Shown here: one piece after another, positions 36,601 through 48,801 of the stretch
How the letters are laid out: each line of letters starts with the position of its first letter
How positions within the stretch are numbered: position 1 is the first letter of the stretch
Assembly: GCF_046630445.1 (NCBI RefSeq)
Contig: NC_092339.1
Location: 55,785,501 to 55,849,500, forward strand
Origin: Rutidosis leptorrhynchoides
Taxonomy: Eukaryota; Streptophyta; Magnoliopsida; Asterales; Asteraceae
DNA: 64,000 nucleotides
Direction: 5' to 3'
Notes under the pieces: model-generated
The model's database searches: none
The model's input: the letters and a program-made list of their open reading frames with translations, nothing else
What the model was told of the DNA's origin: nothing
Made by a program: the position numbers and the translations under genes

Positions 36601-36851
36601 AATGATATGTTTACTTATCATAGTATCATGTTAACTATATATATATCCATATATATGTCATCATATAGCTTTTACAAGTTTTAACGTTCGTGAATCACCG
36701 GTCAACTTGGGTGGTCAATTGTCTATATGAAACATATTTCAATTAATCAAGTCTTAACAAGTTTGATTGCTTAACATGTTGGAAACATTTAATCATGTAA
36801 ATATCAATCTCATTTAATATATATAAACATGGAAAAGTTCGGGTCACTACA
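33602..36851 (-). repeat. 5' LTR of element B
   Basis: 3250 bp; minus strand runs TGTAGTGACCCG to GGACTTTTCA. Its terminal sequence differs from A and C by one base (GGACTTTTCA against GGACATTTCA). It is followed at 36852 by element D's coding DNA. It is closer to A's LTR than to C's along U3. Confidence 0.94.
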
Positions 36852-39657
36852 AATGAGTTGTGATTTCTCATTTTCAGTAAGAGAAGACGATATTATTACA
36901 GGTAATTCAGATTCACCATGTAAATAAGCGTATTCCAAATGGTTTGGAAGTGGCTTTAATTCTAATGTCGGTGGTTCTTCTATCGATGATTTATATCGAT
37001 ATCTGTCTTCTTTTTTTAGCATTTGAATTTCTTCTGTTGTTGGTTCATATCCATTAGCTATTAGTGTAGCTAACATTTCAGCTTCATCAATTGGTTCATT
37101 AACTTCTCCTAAAGAACATTCTCCTGTTCCTTGTAATTCTGGAAATTCTTCTAACAATTCTGCATGTGAATCTATAGTTTGAATATAATAACATGTATCA
37201 TCTGCAGATTGCGGTTGTTGCATTGCTCTATCAACTGAAAAGGTAACACTCTCATCCTCTATACTTAGGGTCAGTTTCTTACCAAACATGTCTATCATTG
37301 CTTTAGCCGTGTTTAAGAATGGTCTTCCTAATATGAGAGGAACTTGAGAATCTTCTTCCCTGTCCAGAACAACAAAATCTACTGGAAATACTAAAGTACC
37401 AACTTTAACTAGCATGTTCTCCATTATCCATCTAGGATATTTTATTGATCGATTGGCTAGTTGTATGCTTATTCTTGTTGGTTTCAATTCTCCAAGGTCT
37501 AATTTAGCGTATAGTGAATACGGCATTAAATTTATACTAGCACCTAAGTCTGCCAATGCTTCTATTGAACTAAGACTACCCAGAAAACATGGAATTGTGA
37601 AACTTCCTGGATCAGATAATTTTTCTGGTATCTTATTCAACAGCACTGCTGAACAATTAGTATTCATAGTAACAGCCGAGAGTTCTTCCATTTTCTTTCT
37701 ATTTGTGATTAGATCTTTCAAGAATTTAGCATATCTAGGCATTCCTGAAATCACATCAATGAAAGGAAGATTTACATTTATCTATTTAAACATATCCAAG
37801 AATTTGGATTGCTCGGCTTCAAGTTTCTCTTTCTTCATTTTTACTCGGGTAAGGAAGTGGTGGTTGGTATGGTTTAAGATAAGGTTTATCCTTAGCTGTG
37901 TTATCTTCATTAACCTTTTCAACTACCGGTTCTTTTTCCTTATCTTGATCAGGTTGTGGTTCTTGTGGAGTAGGAATAGCTTCATCAGAAGTTACAGGTA
38001 TTTCAGTTGGTTTAAGTGTTGTACCACTTCTTGTGGTAATGACTTTAGCTGTTTCATTCCGGGGGTTAGCATTTGTATCACTAGGTAAACTTCCTGGTTT
38101 TCTTTCACCTATTAACCTTGCTAGGTTACTTACTTCTTGTTCCAAGTTTTGAATAGAAGCTTGTTGATTTCTAAATGCTTGAGCATTTTGTTCATTAGTT
38201 TGTTTTTGAGATGTGAAACACTGCGTTTGAGTTTCAACTAGCTTCGTCATCATATCTTCTAAATTCCCCTTTTTATCATCGATTTGTGGTGGTTTGTTTT
38301 GAAAATTAGGTCTTTGCTGATTGTAAGTATTATTGGATACTTGTTGATTGCTAGGACCTTGTTGGTTGTTGTATGGAACATTTCTGTTATAATTCTGGTT
38401 TTGATTGTAGATCGGTCTTGGCGGTTGATAATTATTCTGATAATTATTTCCAGGCCTTTGGTTTATGTATGAAATATTCTCTCTTTGTTCCATTGTTAAT
38501 TCAATACTGAGACAATCTTTTGTCAAATGTGGTCCTCCACACTGCTCACAACTAATTCATATTGAGTGAATATCCTTAGTCATCTTTTCCATTCGTCTCT
38601 CGACAACATCTATCTTTGCGGAAATGGAATCTAAGTCATGACTAGAATCGGCTCTAGCTGCTTTAGATGATCTAACGATATCTTTTTCTTGGTGCCACTC
38701 ATGTGAGTGGGAAGCAGTGTTATCAATAATTTTGTAAGCATCAGTTTCGGTTTTCTTCATAATGGAACCACCAGCTGCAATATCTATGTCTTTCCTTGTA
38801 GTGATGTCGCATCCTTGGTAGAATATTTGTACTATTTGACAGGTATCTAAACCATGTTGCGGACATCCTCTTAATAACTTTCCAAATCTTGTCCACGCCT
38901 CATATAGAGTTTCATTTGGCTTCTGTGTGAACGTAACAATTTCTCCTTGAAGTCTTACGGCTTTAGATGCCGGAAAGAATTGTTTAAGAAATTTTTCAAC
39001 TAAAACGTCCCATGTATCAATCGCCCCTTCAGGTAACGATTCCAACCAATCTTTGGCTTCTCCCTTTAAAGTCCAGGGAAATAACATGAGATATATCTGT
39101 TCATCCTCAACTTCTCTTATTTTAAAGAGAGTGCAGATCCTATTAAAGGTACGAAGATGTTCATTTGGATCTTCCTTCGGTGCACCACTAAATTGGCATT
39201 GATTAGTCACCATATGTAGAATTTGTCCTTTGATTTCATAATCTGGCGCATTAATGTCTGGATGAGTAATTGAATGACCTTGGCCAGTGCGTTTAGCTCT
39301 CATTCGGTCTTCCATACTTAAAGGTTCCAGATTCTCCATAATTGAATTTGTTGAATCCGAATCACTAGAGGATTCTGATTTAATGGTTCGTTCCTCAACA
39401 ATCTCTGTTTGAATGATTGGTGGTTCCGGAGGAAAATTTAATGGTTCAGGATCTATGAATTGTCCCTGAATATTATCCGGATTCTCAATTGTGAGGTCGG
39501 GTTCAAAAAATGGATTATCGGAAATTTGAATTGGAGTACTTGGTCGACTGGATGACGATTCTAAAGGAAAATCAACGGCGGTAATATTTGCTAGATGTCT
39601 TGATCTAGTTACAGGTGGTGAACGTACAAAAGGTGATGAACGTCTTGCTCGGTGCAT
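36852..39657 (-). pseudogene. Element D gag-protease polyprotein, disrupted
   Basis: Gag begins at 39657 (MHRARRSSPFVRSP). The retrotransposon gag domain lies around residues 150-260 (LMLFPWTLKGEAKDWLESLP, then FFPASK). A TGA at 38557-38559 interrupts just before the knuckle CEQCGGPHLTKDC (spacing CX2CX3HX4C), and the same frame continues to 37819. A frameshift lies between about 37785 and 37860 and a TAG at 37782-37784. The aspartic protease follows (37754 leftward) with DLGA in place of the usual DSGA/DTGA, normal for Athila. Reading stops at B's insertion, at the start of RT (ENEKSQL). Defective. Confidence 0.87.
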
Positions 39658-41197
39658 TCACTGAATATCCTATTAGTTTTTAAAAGGAAAGAAAAAATTA
39701 TATAAGTTATCCAATTAATAGACTTTTCTGATTTTGCCCACGTTTCGAATAGCCAAAAGATGCAGCAGAGGGGCAGGATTCGTTTGGTCTCAATATAATT
39801 GAGGACTATTTGGCTCCAATAACCCGATCCACGTACAAATCCAACTATTACTACGAACCAGAAAATTTTGATGTCTATCAATTTAACCACTTAAAATAAA
39901 TTTTCGTAATTTTAAGAAATTTAGATAAGAAGTAGAATAAAAATCTATGTCCTAAAACTAGAATTGCGAGAAATAAGAAAGAAAAAGAGAGCGTCGAAAA
40001 AGAAAAAGAAAAGGGTTGAAAAATAAAGGGCGTCGGAAAATAAGAAATAAAAAAAAATGACTTATAGAACTTAAAAACACTCGACTAACCCAACCTTATT
40101 ACTATCACTAACTTAAAATTATAATCGCAAATTGAGATTACTAATTGGAATGATAATTGATACATAGGTAAAAGGAGTCTAAAAATATTAAAGCTTACAA
40201 GTAAAACTATATCCCAAATGTAAATAACTTAAAAAGAAACTAAAACTTAAAAAGGCGTCGCAAAATTCTAAAGCACTTAAATCTTAGTCTAAAGAAAAGG
40301 CACTTAAGGGATTTTACGGCAAAGCCTAAAAATCTAGAAGTAAAAATAACTATGGCAAAAACTATTTTTAAAACTAAAAACTAGCGAAAAACACAAATAT
40401 TACGCTAAAAACAAATAAAAAGGGACAAAATATAAAAATATACTAAAGGTTGTAAAAAAAAGTACAATTTTTTATAAAAATATTATTTTTATATTATTTA
40501 TTTTACAAAACTATTAATTTTTATATATTAATAAAACTAAATAAACTTAATATTACAAATTAAATAAATAAAACTAAATTAATTAAAATTAATTAACTAA
40601 TCAAACCCTAATTAGGTTTTAAAATTAATAATAATAATAATTATCCCGTAATTAATGCTGTTAGGGTTCCTGTGTGGCCCGTGTCAGACGGCTCCGCGAG
40701 TCGCGGTCGGTCCGGTTCAATAACTCCGCGAGTCGCGGAGGGTTCAGGCTCAGAAGAGATGCAGGTCAAAATTCAACAGGTCAGTTTTATTTATATTTTA
40801 TTTATTTATTTTTCTGTTTTAAATAAAATATATTTATATAAATTTAATAAAACTTATATTTTAAAACCTAAAATAAAAATAGAAATATTTTATAATTTTA
40901 TAAATAAAACTCTTAAAACTAGATTTATAAATGTTTTTTTTTTCGGTTTTTGATTTTATGTTTTAAATAAAAACAAAATATTTAAATAAAACTTATATTT
41001 TTATAAATTAAAAATAAAGAAACTTTATAAAACTTAAATATTTAACAAATTCTTAAAAATATTTATATTTTTGTTTTTCTTTTTATATTTTTGAATATTT
41101 AAAACGTATTTTTACAAAAGCGTATTTTTTTATATTAGCAAACTAAAAATAATTTTTTTTTTCTTTTTATTAGCGTTGCGCTTTCGGCGTTTAAGTT
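39658..41197 (-). other. Element D leader between primer site and gag
   Basis: About 1.5 kb, very AT-rich, no ORF I trust. It contains two GC-rich near-palindromes in an AT-rich setting: GCTCCGCGAGTCGCGG from 40691 and the perfect CTCCGCG-AGT-CGCGGAG at 40724-40740. Similar motifs recur in the LTR. Long leaders are usual in Athila elements. Confidence 0.6.
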
Positions 41198-41213
41198 CCC
41201 CGGCAGTGGCGCA
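41198..41213 (-). other. Primer-binding site of element D (tRNA-Asp-like)
   Basis: Minus strand reads TGCGCCACTGCCGGGG, close to the Athila/Tat primer site TGGCGCCGTTGCCGGGG, complementary to the 3' end of tRNA-Asp. A few mismatches fit an aged copy. The LTR end is about 6 bp away. Confidence 0.65.
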
Positions 41214-41218
41214 AAAAA

Positions 41219-43210
41219 TGCTTGATGTTATGTGAGGTGTATATAAAATAGCTTATACTTTACAAGGAAATACTATTAAATATGATACAATTTTACACAA
41301 GATATTTATTTATTTATAGAATGGATATACTTAAACCTTGCTACAACACTTATAGGCAGTGTACCTAATCGTACATTAGTGTAGTTTTTAGTAAGTCCGG
41401 TTCGTTCCACAGGGAATCTTTTTCACAAAGCTTAACGCTATATTAGTTTAAATTTATAAAAATACAAATATATATATATAAGTAATATTATTATTATAAA
41501 GAGGGGTTTTTACCGTTTAATGACCGGTTTGTCGATTTTAAAAACTTTAGTCGCAGTTAAAACCGAATGTAAAATATTAAAAATAAATAAAAGACTTAAT
41601 TTAAAGCGTAAAGTAAATAACGATAATGAAATTGCGATAAATAAAAGTGCGATAATTAAAAAGTACGATAATTAAAAGTGCAATTAAATATAATAACAAT
41701 AAATAAAAGTGCGATAATTAGAAGTGCAATTAAATATAAAATAAAGGAAATTAAATATGAAATAAAAGAATTATGCTTATTTAAACTTCCGTAATCATGA
41801 TGTTTGACGTGTTGATTTTAGTTTTATGCCCATGGGTTAATTGTCCTTTATCCTGGATTATTTAATATGTCCGTCTAGTTTTTGTCCATAACAGTCCATC
41901 AGTCATAAATATAAAGTGCGAGTGTCCTCGTCAAATTATCCTTATACCCGAAGTCAAATATTCCAACTAATTGGGGACTTAAACTGTAACAAGATTTTAA
42001 TACTTTGTTTAATAATTACACCAGGATGTCGACTGAGTGTAACCCAAGGTTTTAATACTTTGTTATCAATTATGCCAAGTGTCCTTGTACATAATTTCAC
42101 CCCTGTTTTAATAATTCTAGTGGCTATTAATCCATTCCCGTGTCCGGTTAAATGAACGATTATTCGTACATATAAATATCCCGCCCATCGTGTCCGATTG
42201 AGTGTATATGGTTATTTATAGGGACGTCCAATTGTAAATCTTTATATTAAAATTAACAAACTATCATTTAGTTAAACAAATATAAAGCCCATTAATAGCC
42301 CATAGTCTAATTTCCACAAGTGTCGTTCTTTTGTCAAAACCCCAATTATGGTACAAAGCCCAATTACTCAATTTTAGTAATTAGCCCAACATCATGATTA
42401 CTTCGTTTTAAATAAGCATAATAATAACTTAGCTACGAGACATTAAATTAAAAAGGTAGAACATAACTTACAATGATTAAAAATAGCGTAGCGTTACACG
42501 GACAGAATTTTGACTTACACCCTTACAACATTCGCTAACATACCCTTATTATTAGAATTTAAAATTAAAATTAAAATTAAAATATAAATTATATATATTT
42601 ACGTATACATATATAGAGAGAGATTGATTTTTTTTGGATATTTTTGCGATCAAACTGCGTTGGCGTTTATAGGAATTTGAGTCCAGGTGAACTCCGCGAG
42701 TCGCGGCCTTTTCCCTCTTTGAACTCCGCAAGTCGCGGAGTTCGATTTTACAGCTCACACCATTTTGGAGCCTTTCTTGCCGACGGATTATTATATAAAT
42801 ATAATATATATATATAATTTATATAATTAATTATATATTATATTATATTTATATACATAGTTAACTTGTAATTTTTAGTCCGTTGCGTCAAGCGTTGAGA
42901 GTTGACTCTGGTCCCGGTTCCGGATTTTCGAACGTCTTTGCGAATAATTTAATATCTTGTACTTTGCGTTTTGAATCTTGTACTCTTGTAATTTCGAGAC
43001 GTTTCTTATCAATAATTGGAACCTCTTTGATTGTATTTTGTACTTTTGAGCTTTTTGGTCGTTTGCGTCTTCAATTCGTCAAATCTGCCTTTTGTCTTCA
43101 CCTTTTATTATTTAAACGAATATCACTTGTAAATAGAACAATTGCAACTAAAAGCTTGTCTTTCTTGAGGAATAATGCTATGAAATATATGTTCGTTTTT
43201 AGCATTATCA
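41219..43210 (-). repeat. 5' LTR of element D
   Basis: 1992 bp; minus strand starts TGATAATGCTAAAAACG and ends CATAACATCAAGCA, so TG...CA. The left border is set by the primer site and the right border by element F's internal sequence resuming at 43211. The partner LTR is outside the window, so borders cannot be confirmed by comparison. Confidence 0.75.
42690..42742. repeat. Paired CCGCGAGTCGCGG palindromes in the D LTR
   Basis: AACTCCGCGAGTCGCGGCC (42690-42708) and GAACTCCGCAAGTCGCGGAG (42721-42740, stem extending to the following TTC) lie 13 bp apart. The same core occurs twice in the D leader (40691-40740). They stand out in the surrounding AT-rich DNA. Role unknown. Confidence 0.6.
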
Positions 43211-43567
43211 ATAAGACTGAAATAGATAATCTCTAAGACTTTAGAGATTACATAATCACCGCAGGATGTTTATCCAATGAAGTTATGAATCAATACTTCA
43301 TCGTTTGTTATTGTTGGTACTCCTTGGTATTTATGGTGCGTGTGATGTTGATATTCGAGGTACAGATTGTGATGTTGAGGTGTGTGATGCGGATATGATT
43401 GTTGGTAGTGGTAATGATTCTGTTGATGTTGATGATGGTGGTACCGTTGATGCCGGTGATGCTGCTGGTGCTTAGGGAATTGAGGCTTGCGATGTTGATG
43501 TTACCGGCGGTACGAGTTATATTGCTGGTGCTGCTGATGGTGTTTGTAATCCTTGCACCATAATCTT
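43211..43567 (-). other. Element F internal sequence downstream of its small ORF
   Basis: Repetitive trinucleotide-like DNA (ATC/CAC-rich on the minus strand), similar in reverse complement to 55880-56160 of element G. The small ORF seems to end here soon after the junction (reading MVQGLQTPSAAPAI then stop). It ends at 43211 where D inserted. Confidence 0.6.
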
Positions 43568-45245
43568 TGTAGTGACCCGAACTTTTCTATGATTATATGT
43601 TTAAGGAAAACTATATTTGCATGATTAAATGTTTCCAACATGTTAAGCAATCAAACTTGTTAAGGCTTAGTTAATTGAAACAAAAATTATGTAAATGTTT
43701 GATCACCCAGTTTGACCGATGATTCACGAACGCTATAAGTTGTATATGACATGATGATACATATATGGATAAATATATATGTTTAACATGATATAATGAT
43801 AATCAAGTATCTCATTAAATATAGTAACAATGAGTTATATACATAAAAATGAGACTATTGACGTAAGAAAACTCGAAATGATATATATAACGATTATCGT
43901 TATAACAACGCCTTACTAGATATATATGAATCATATTAAGGTATTGTTGTATTATATTTAACATGATAAAATAATGATTAAACATATTATTAAGTGTGTT
44001 AACAATGAACTACATAAGTAAAAACAAGACTACTAACTTAAGGATTTCGAAACGAGACATATACGTAACGATTATCGTTGTAACGAGATTTTAATGTATA
44101 TATGTATATCATATTAAGATATATTCATATATCATATTAACATGATAATATAATAATTTAACATCTCATTAGATATAATAAACAATGGATTAACAACATT
44201 AAATGAGATCGTTAACTTAAAGGTTTCAAAACAACACTTACATGTAACGACTATCGATGGCTAAACGACTTCATTAATATATATATACATGTAATGTATT
44301 TAAATGTATTTGAACACTTTTGAAAGACTTCAAGACACATATCAAAGTACTTCTAGTTAACAAAAATACTTACAATTACATTCTCATTCATTTTCATCAA
44401 CAATTCTACACATATGTACCCGTACATGTACTCGTACAATACGTAGCTTCTAGATGTATTTACTATTGGTATATACACTCCAATAATCAGCTCTTAGCAG
44501 CCCATGTGAGTTACCTAACCTTTTAGGAACCATCATTTGGCAACTAGCTAGAATTATTACACTAAAAATCAAACTAATGGAGCCTATATGATACTTGCAA
44601 AATCACGAATTCACCACCAACCATAAACACTTTCACTTTGCAATTTTTATGAATCAAATTACTCTCTCTCAAGTGTTATTTATTTGTTCTAAGTGTTCTT
44701 CATCATCTTCAACAAAATCTAGCTCAATCTAGTTCATAAATCCATACATAAACCAAGTTATAAAACAACAACTCAAGAGCACACCAAGAACATTTTCAAG
44801 TTTGCTAGCTTACTTCCAATCTTGCAAATCCATTCCAAGTAATCATATAAGATCAAGAAACCTTTGTTTCTTACAGTGGGTTATCTTTCTAATTCAAGGT
44901 AATACTCATATTCAAACTTTGGTTCAATTTCTATAACTATAACAATCTTATTTCAAGTGATGATCTTACTTGAACTTGTTTTCGTGTCATGATTCTGCTT
45001 CAAGAAGTTTCAAGCCATCCAAGGATCCTTTGAAGCTGGATCCATTTTTCACTTTTCCAGTAGGTTTATCCAGAAAACTTGAGGTAGTAATAATGTTCAT
45101 AACATCATTCGATTCATATATATAAAACTATCTTATTCGAAGATTATAACTTGTAATCACAAGAACATAGTTTAGTTAATTCTAAGCTTGTTCGCAAACA
45201 AAGTTAATCCTTCTAACTAGACTTTTAGAATCAACTAAACACATG

Positions 45246-45248
<3 letters not shown>

Positions 45249-45335
<87 letters not shown>
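45249..45335. repeat. (TA)n microsatellite in E
   Basis: About 87 bp of uninterrupted TA. At the same place the A LTR has only CTATATCTATATGATATGC, so the repeat expanded here. Confidence 0.95.
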
Positions 45336-45337
<2 letters not shown>

Positions 45338-45445
45338 TAACTTAATGATTTAAAACCCGAAAACACGATAAACACCATAAAACCGGATATACGCCGTCGT
45401 AGTAAAATCGGGGGCTGTTTTGGTTTGGATAATTAAAAACTATGA

Positions 45446-47131
45446 TAATTTTGATAATGATAATGTTGTTCCTGGGATTAAATCTGTAACAAAGGAGGGA
45501 GTTGAGACTAGTGATGGGCAAGGCAATACAGATAATAAAACCCCAAGAGCATGGGTAAATCCAAACGTCACTTTTGCTGACTTCTTAAAACAAAACAAAG
45601 ATGAAGAGGAAATAAAAATGGAATTCATTCCACCTGTTTTAATGTCTAATGGTCAAAAGAGAGTTGTTTTCTCCGCTGAGGAGGTTAAGAAGGGCGGTAG
45701 TGCATTTTCTCTTCAATTATATGGGTATTTTATTGGAACTTCTATGGATTATAGGGTTGTTAATGCCCATCTAAGGAGAATGTGGTGGAGGTATGACCTT
45801 AAAGAAATCGTCAAAACAGCTGCAGGATTTTATTTATGCAAATTTAAAAGTGAAAAGGGTATGAAGGAGGTGCTTGAGAGTGGTCCATGGTTAGTTAATA
45901 ATGTTCCTTTTTTTGTGAATCAGTGGGAACCTGGGGTTTGGCTTGAAAAAATTGAACCTGAAAAAGTCCCAATTTGGATTTGTATTCACAATATTCCAAT
46001 TGAACTATGGAGTGGCAGAAGTATAGGTAAACTTGTTAGTGGTATTGGTAGGCCTATGTTGATGGACAAAGTTACTTCAGAGAGATGTTTGAGTAAAAGT
46101 GGAAGACTAGGGTTTGCTAGAGTTTTGACTGAAGTCAATGCAAATGATGACCTTCCTAGCTTTGTCGAATTTTCCTATCCTGTGATTGGTTCTTTTCCAG
46201 CCAAAGTGGGTAAACTTGAGGTGACCTATCAATGGAAACCGCCTTCATGCACTCATTGCAAAGTGTTTGGCCACTCTTTTAATACTTGTAAAATTAGGCC
46301 TAAAACAGAAGATGAAGTATCGGCACAAGTGTTAAAAGACGCTTTGAAAATCAACAATGATGGTGAAACAGTTGATTTAAATAACCAGTGTGTTGAGGAC
46401 GGCTTTAAAGTTGTTGGTAAGAAAGGAAGGGTTTTTCAGAAGTTGAATTTTGATAATAATAAAAGTCAAAGGCAGTCAACCGAAGCAAAAGGTATCAAGC
46501 AAAATGCAGTTAAGAATAATTATGGTATTAAAGACAATATTGATGTGGAGGAAACAGATTGGAATGTGGAGTCCCAGAAAAGTCAAAATCATAATGTTTT
46601 GAGGAAAGGAGATAAAGGGAATGGCATTGATGGTGAAGGTAATAATAAGACATATTCTAAAGATAGAATTGAAACAAACAATCCTTTTTATGTATTAGTA
46701 GATGATGAGGGTAATACTGATGGTAATACTGATGAGATTATAATTGAAGAATCTATAAATGATAAATTTGATGATAGATGGAACTTACGGAATTCAGAAA
46801 AAAAGAAACTAAAAAGTTATTTGGATAAACATAATCCTCCAGGAAAAGAAGTAATCGTTCAATGGCAACCACACGAGTTCAAGTATTTTAGGACTCAATG
46901 GATTGCTGCTGGATTTGGTAACTTTGATAAAGATGGCATGGTTATTGGCGATTGATGTTAAGTTTGATAATAATGCTCCGAAATTAGGGTATTCATCTTG
47001 TTAGTTTCTTACTTTATGTTTAGTATAGGTCCTCGAGTTTCACTCAAATTAGTGTTACTCGTATTGTAATCCTCTCTGTATCATTTCCTTATCAATAAAA
47101 TTAGCTTGCTTTTCAAAAAAAAAAAAAAAAA
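45446..47131 (+). mobile_element. ORF1-only L1-type LINE retrocopy
   Basis: A poly(A) tract (47115-47131) ends the insert, and the 15-bp AATTAAAAACTATGA is present on both sides (45431-45445 and 47132-47146): a target duplication. The insert holds an ORF1 and ~160 bp of 3' UTR but no reverse-transcriptase ORF2. The 5' end seems truncated, since the frame is open up to the junction with no ATG there. It could be a LINE with ORF2 deleted, or a processed copy of a host gene of the DUF4283/zinc-knuckle type. Confidence 0.85.
45618..46955 (+). CDS. LINE ORF1-type protein (DUF4283 plus CCHC knuckle), 5'-truncated
   Basis: Open for 511 codons from 45420, but its first codons are LTR sequence and the first in-frame ATG is 45618 (MEFIPPVLMSNGQKRV). 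Next is a DUF4283-type domain (FSLQLYGYFIGTSMDYRVVN, WWRYDLKEIV, ESGPWLVNNVPFFVNQWEPG). Then PIWICIHNIPIELWS and the knuckle CTHCKVFGHSFNTC (CX2CX4HX4C). The C-terminal half is polar and Asn/Lys/Asp-rich, ending in a WNLRNSEKKKLKSYLDKHNP segment. Such ORF1 proteins bind RNA in plant L1 elements. No disabling mutation is seen, yet no promoter of its own is evident. It may be dead on arrival or read from E's LTR, which has the same direction. Confidence 0.8.
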   Translation: MEFIPPVLMSNGQKRVVFSAEEVKKGGSAFSLQLYGYFIGTSMDYRVVNAHLRRMWWRYDLKEIVKTAAGFYLCKFKSEKGMKEVLESGPWLVNNVPFFVNQWEPGVWLEKIEPEKVPIWICIHNIPIELWSGRSIGKLVSGIGRPMLMDKVTSERCLSKSGRLGFARVLTEVNANDDLPSFVEFSYPVIGSFPAKVGKLEVTYQWKPPSCTHCKVFGHSFNTCKIRPKTEDEVSAQVLKDALKINNDGETVDLNNQCVEDGFKVVGKKGRVFQKLNFDNNKSQRQSTEAKGIKQNAVKNNYGIKDNIDVEETDWNVESQKSQNHNVLRKGDKGNGIDGEGNNKTYSKDRIETNNPFYVLVDDEGNTDGNTDEIIIEESINDKFDDRWNLRNSEKKKLKSYLDKHNPPGKEVIVQWQPHEFKYFRTQWIAAGFGNFDKDGMVIGD

Positions 47132-48801
47132 AATTAAAAACTATGAAAAACTTTGATTTAAAAGCTATACTTCTGGGAAAATGATTTTTCTTATGAACAT
47201 GAAACTATATCCAAAAATCATGATTAAACTCAAAGTGAAAGTATGTTTTTCAAAATAGTCATCAAGATGTCGTTCTTTCGACGGAAATGACTACCCCTTT
47301 CAAAAACGACTTGTAACTTGTATTTTCGACTACAAACCTATACTTTTTCTGTTTAGTTTCATAAATTTAAGTTCAATAGGAAACCGTAGCCGCTTAAATC
47401 ACTCAAAACGGATTTAAAACGAAGAAGTTATGGGTAAAACAAGATTGGTAAAAATTACTTATTTTTAGCTACGTGAAACTTCATAACAAATCTATTCCAA
47501 CCATAACTTAATCAACTTATATTGCATATTATGTAATCTTGAGATACCATAGACACGTATACAATGTTTCGACCTATCATGTCGACCCATCTATATATAT
47601 ATATATTGCGGAACAACCATAGGCACTCTATATGCAAATGTTGGAGTTAGCTATACAGGGTTGAGGTTGATTCCAAAATATATATATAGTTTGAGTTGTG
47701 ATCAATACTGAGATATGTATACACTGGGTCGTGGATTAATTCAAGATTTATATATTAAATTATTCATGTACGATAAACTGTGGACTACAAACGATGGACT
47801 GCTAACTGGACAACTAAAAATTATCAACACGTAATAAAGAAAATATTGTGAATATATTTCGATCATAGTTTGATATATATGTATATATTATTATAGGTTC
47901 GTGAATCAACCCGTGGCCAAGTCTAAAATCTCGATGAAGTGATAATCTGTGGAAGTGAGTTATAGTCCCACTTTAAAAATCTAATATTTTTGGGATGAGA
48001 ATACATGTAGTTTTATAAATATTTTACAAAATAGACACAAGTATGTGAAACTACATTTTATGGTTGGATGATCGAAATCAAATATGCCCCTTTTAACTTG
48101 GTAGCCTAAGAATTAGGGAACAGCCCCTAATTGACGCGAATCCTAAAGATAGATCTATGGGCCCGACGAACCCCATCCGAAAGTCCGGATGCTTTAGTAC
48201 TTCGTTTTTGTTTTATATCATGTTCGATGAGAGTCCCGGAATGATGGAGATATTCTATATGCATCTTGTTAATGTCGGTTACCAGGTGTTCATCATATGA
48301 ATGATTTTTATCTCTGCAGTTTGCGAAATGCCTGATGTGAGATGGTTATTATGAAAAATGAAATCTTGTGGTCTATTATTATGATTTGATAAATATAGAA
48401 ATTAAACCTATAACTCACCAACATTTTTGTTGACGTTTAAAGCATGTTTATTCTCAGGTGATTATTAAGAGCTTCCGCTGTCGCATATTTAAATAAGGAC
48501 AAGATTTGGAGTCCATGCTCGTATGATATTGTGTAAAAACTGCATTCAAGAAACTTATTTTGATGTAACATATTTGTATTGTAAACCATTATGTAATGGT
48601 CGTGTGTAAACAGGATATTTTAGATTATCATTATTTGATAATCTACGTAAAGCTTTTTAAACCTTTATTGATGAAATAAAGGTTATGGTTTGTTTTAAAA
48701 ATGAATGTAGTCTTTGAAAAACGTCTCATATAGAGGTCAAAATCTCGCAACGAAATCAATTAATATGGAACGTCTTTAATCAATAAGAACGGGACATTTC
48801 A

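Larger units (their letters stand above)
13111..36851 (-). mobile_element. Element B: same family as A, inverted, broken by A and C
   Basis: The right end is LTR 33602-36851; the left end lies outside the window because A was inserted in B's 3' LTR. Internal DNA of B is 13886-19501 and 32607-33601, and C (19502-32606) sits between. The F-box frame read from 32640 resumes at 19501, which proves the interruption. B lies in element D; the five bases after its right end are AATGA. Comparing the remaining 3' LTR with the matching part of the 5' LTR I counted about six substitutions and one 4-bp length change in 775 bp, so B is older than A and C. Confidence 0.93.
36852..43210 (-). mobile_element. 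Element D: Athila-like Ty3/Gypsy element, 5' part only
   Basis: Contains a 5' LTR (41219-43210), tRNA-Asp-like primer site, long leader, gag and protease. RT, integrase and 3' LTR are beyond the window's left edge, beyond insertion B. It sits inside element F; the five bases after its right end are ATAAG. Athila assignment rests on the protease block (DLGASINLMPYSLY, LILGRPFLNTAKAMID), the pre-RT motif LKPLPNHLEYAYL, the primer site and the long leader. Confidence 0.88.
43568..48801 (+). repeat. Element E: solo LTR of the A/B/C family, with a LINE insertion
   Basis: Starts TGTAGTGACCCG and ends GGGACATTTCA with no internal domain. Flanks are ATCTT and ATCTC, a target duplication with one change, so it is a solo LTR left by recombination between two LTRs. 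It is clearly diverged from A, B and C. Relative to A it has a tandem duplication of ~200 bp near 43780-44100, a long TA repeat, and a LINE copy at 45446-47131. Hairpin at 48111-48132. It interrupts F's small ORF. Confidence 0.88.

Noticed and set aside
19502..36851. Alternating LTR-internal-LTR-internal-LTR pattern of B and C as a tandem recombinant
   Set aside because: The F-box frame of B stops at 19501 and resumes at 32607, and C is flanked by GTAGC/GTAGG. A nested insertion explains this without recombination.
40672..40953. ORF spanning the GC-rich palindrome in D's leader
   Set aside because: Continues into very AT-rich Lys/Ile/Phe-rich sequence; not protein-like and antisense to D.
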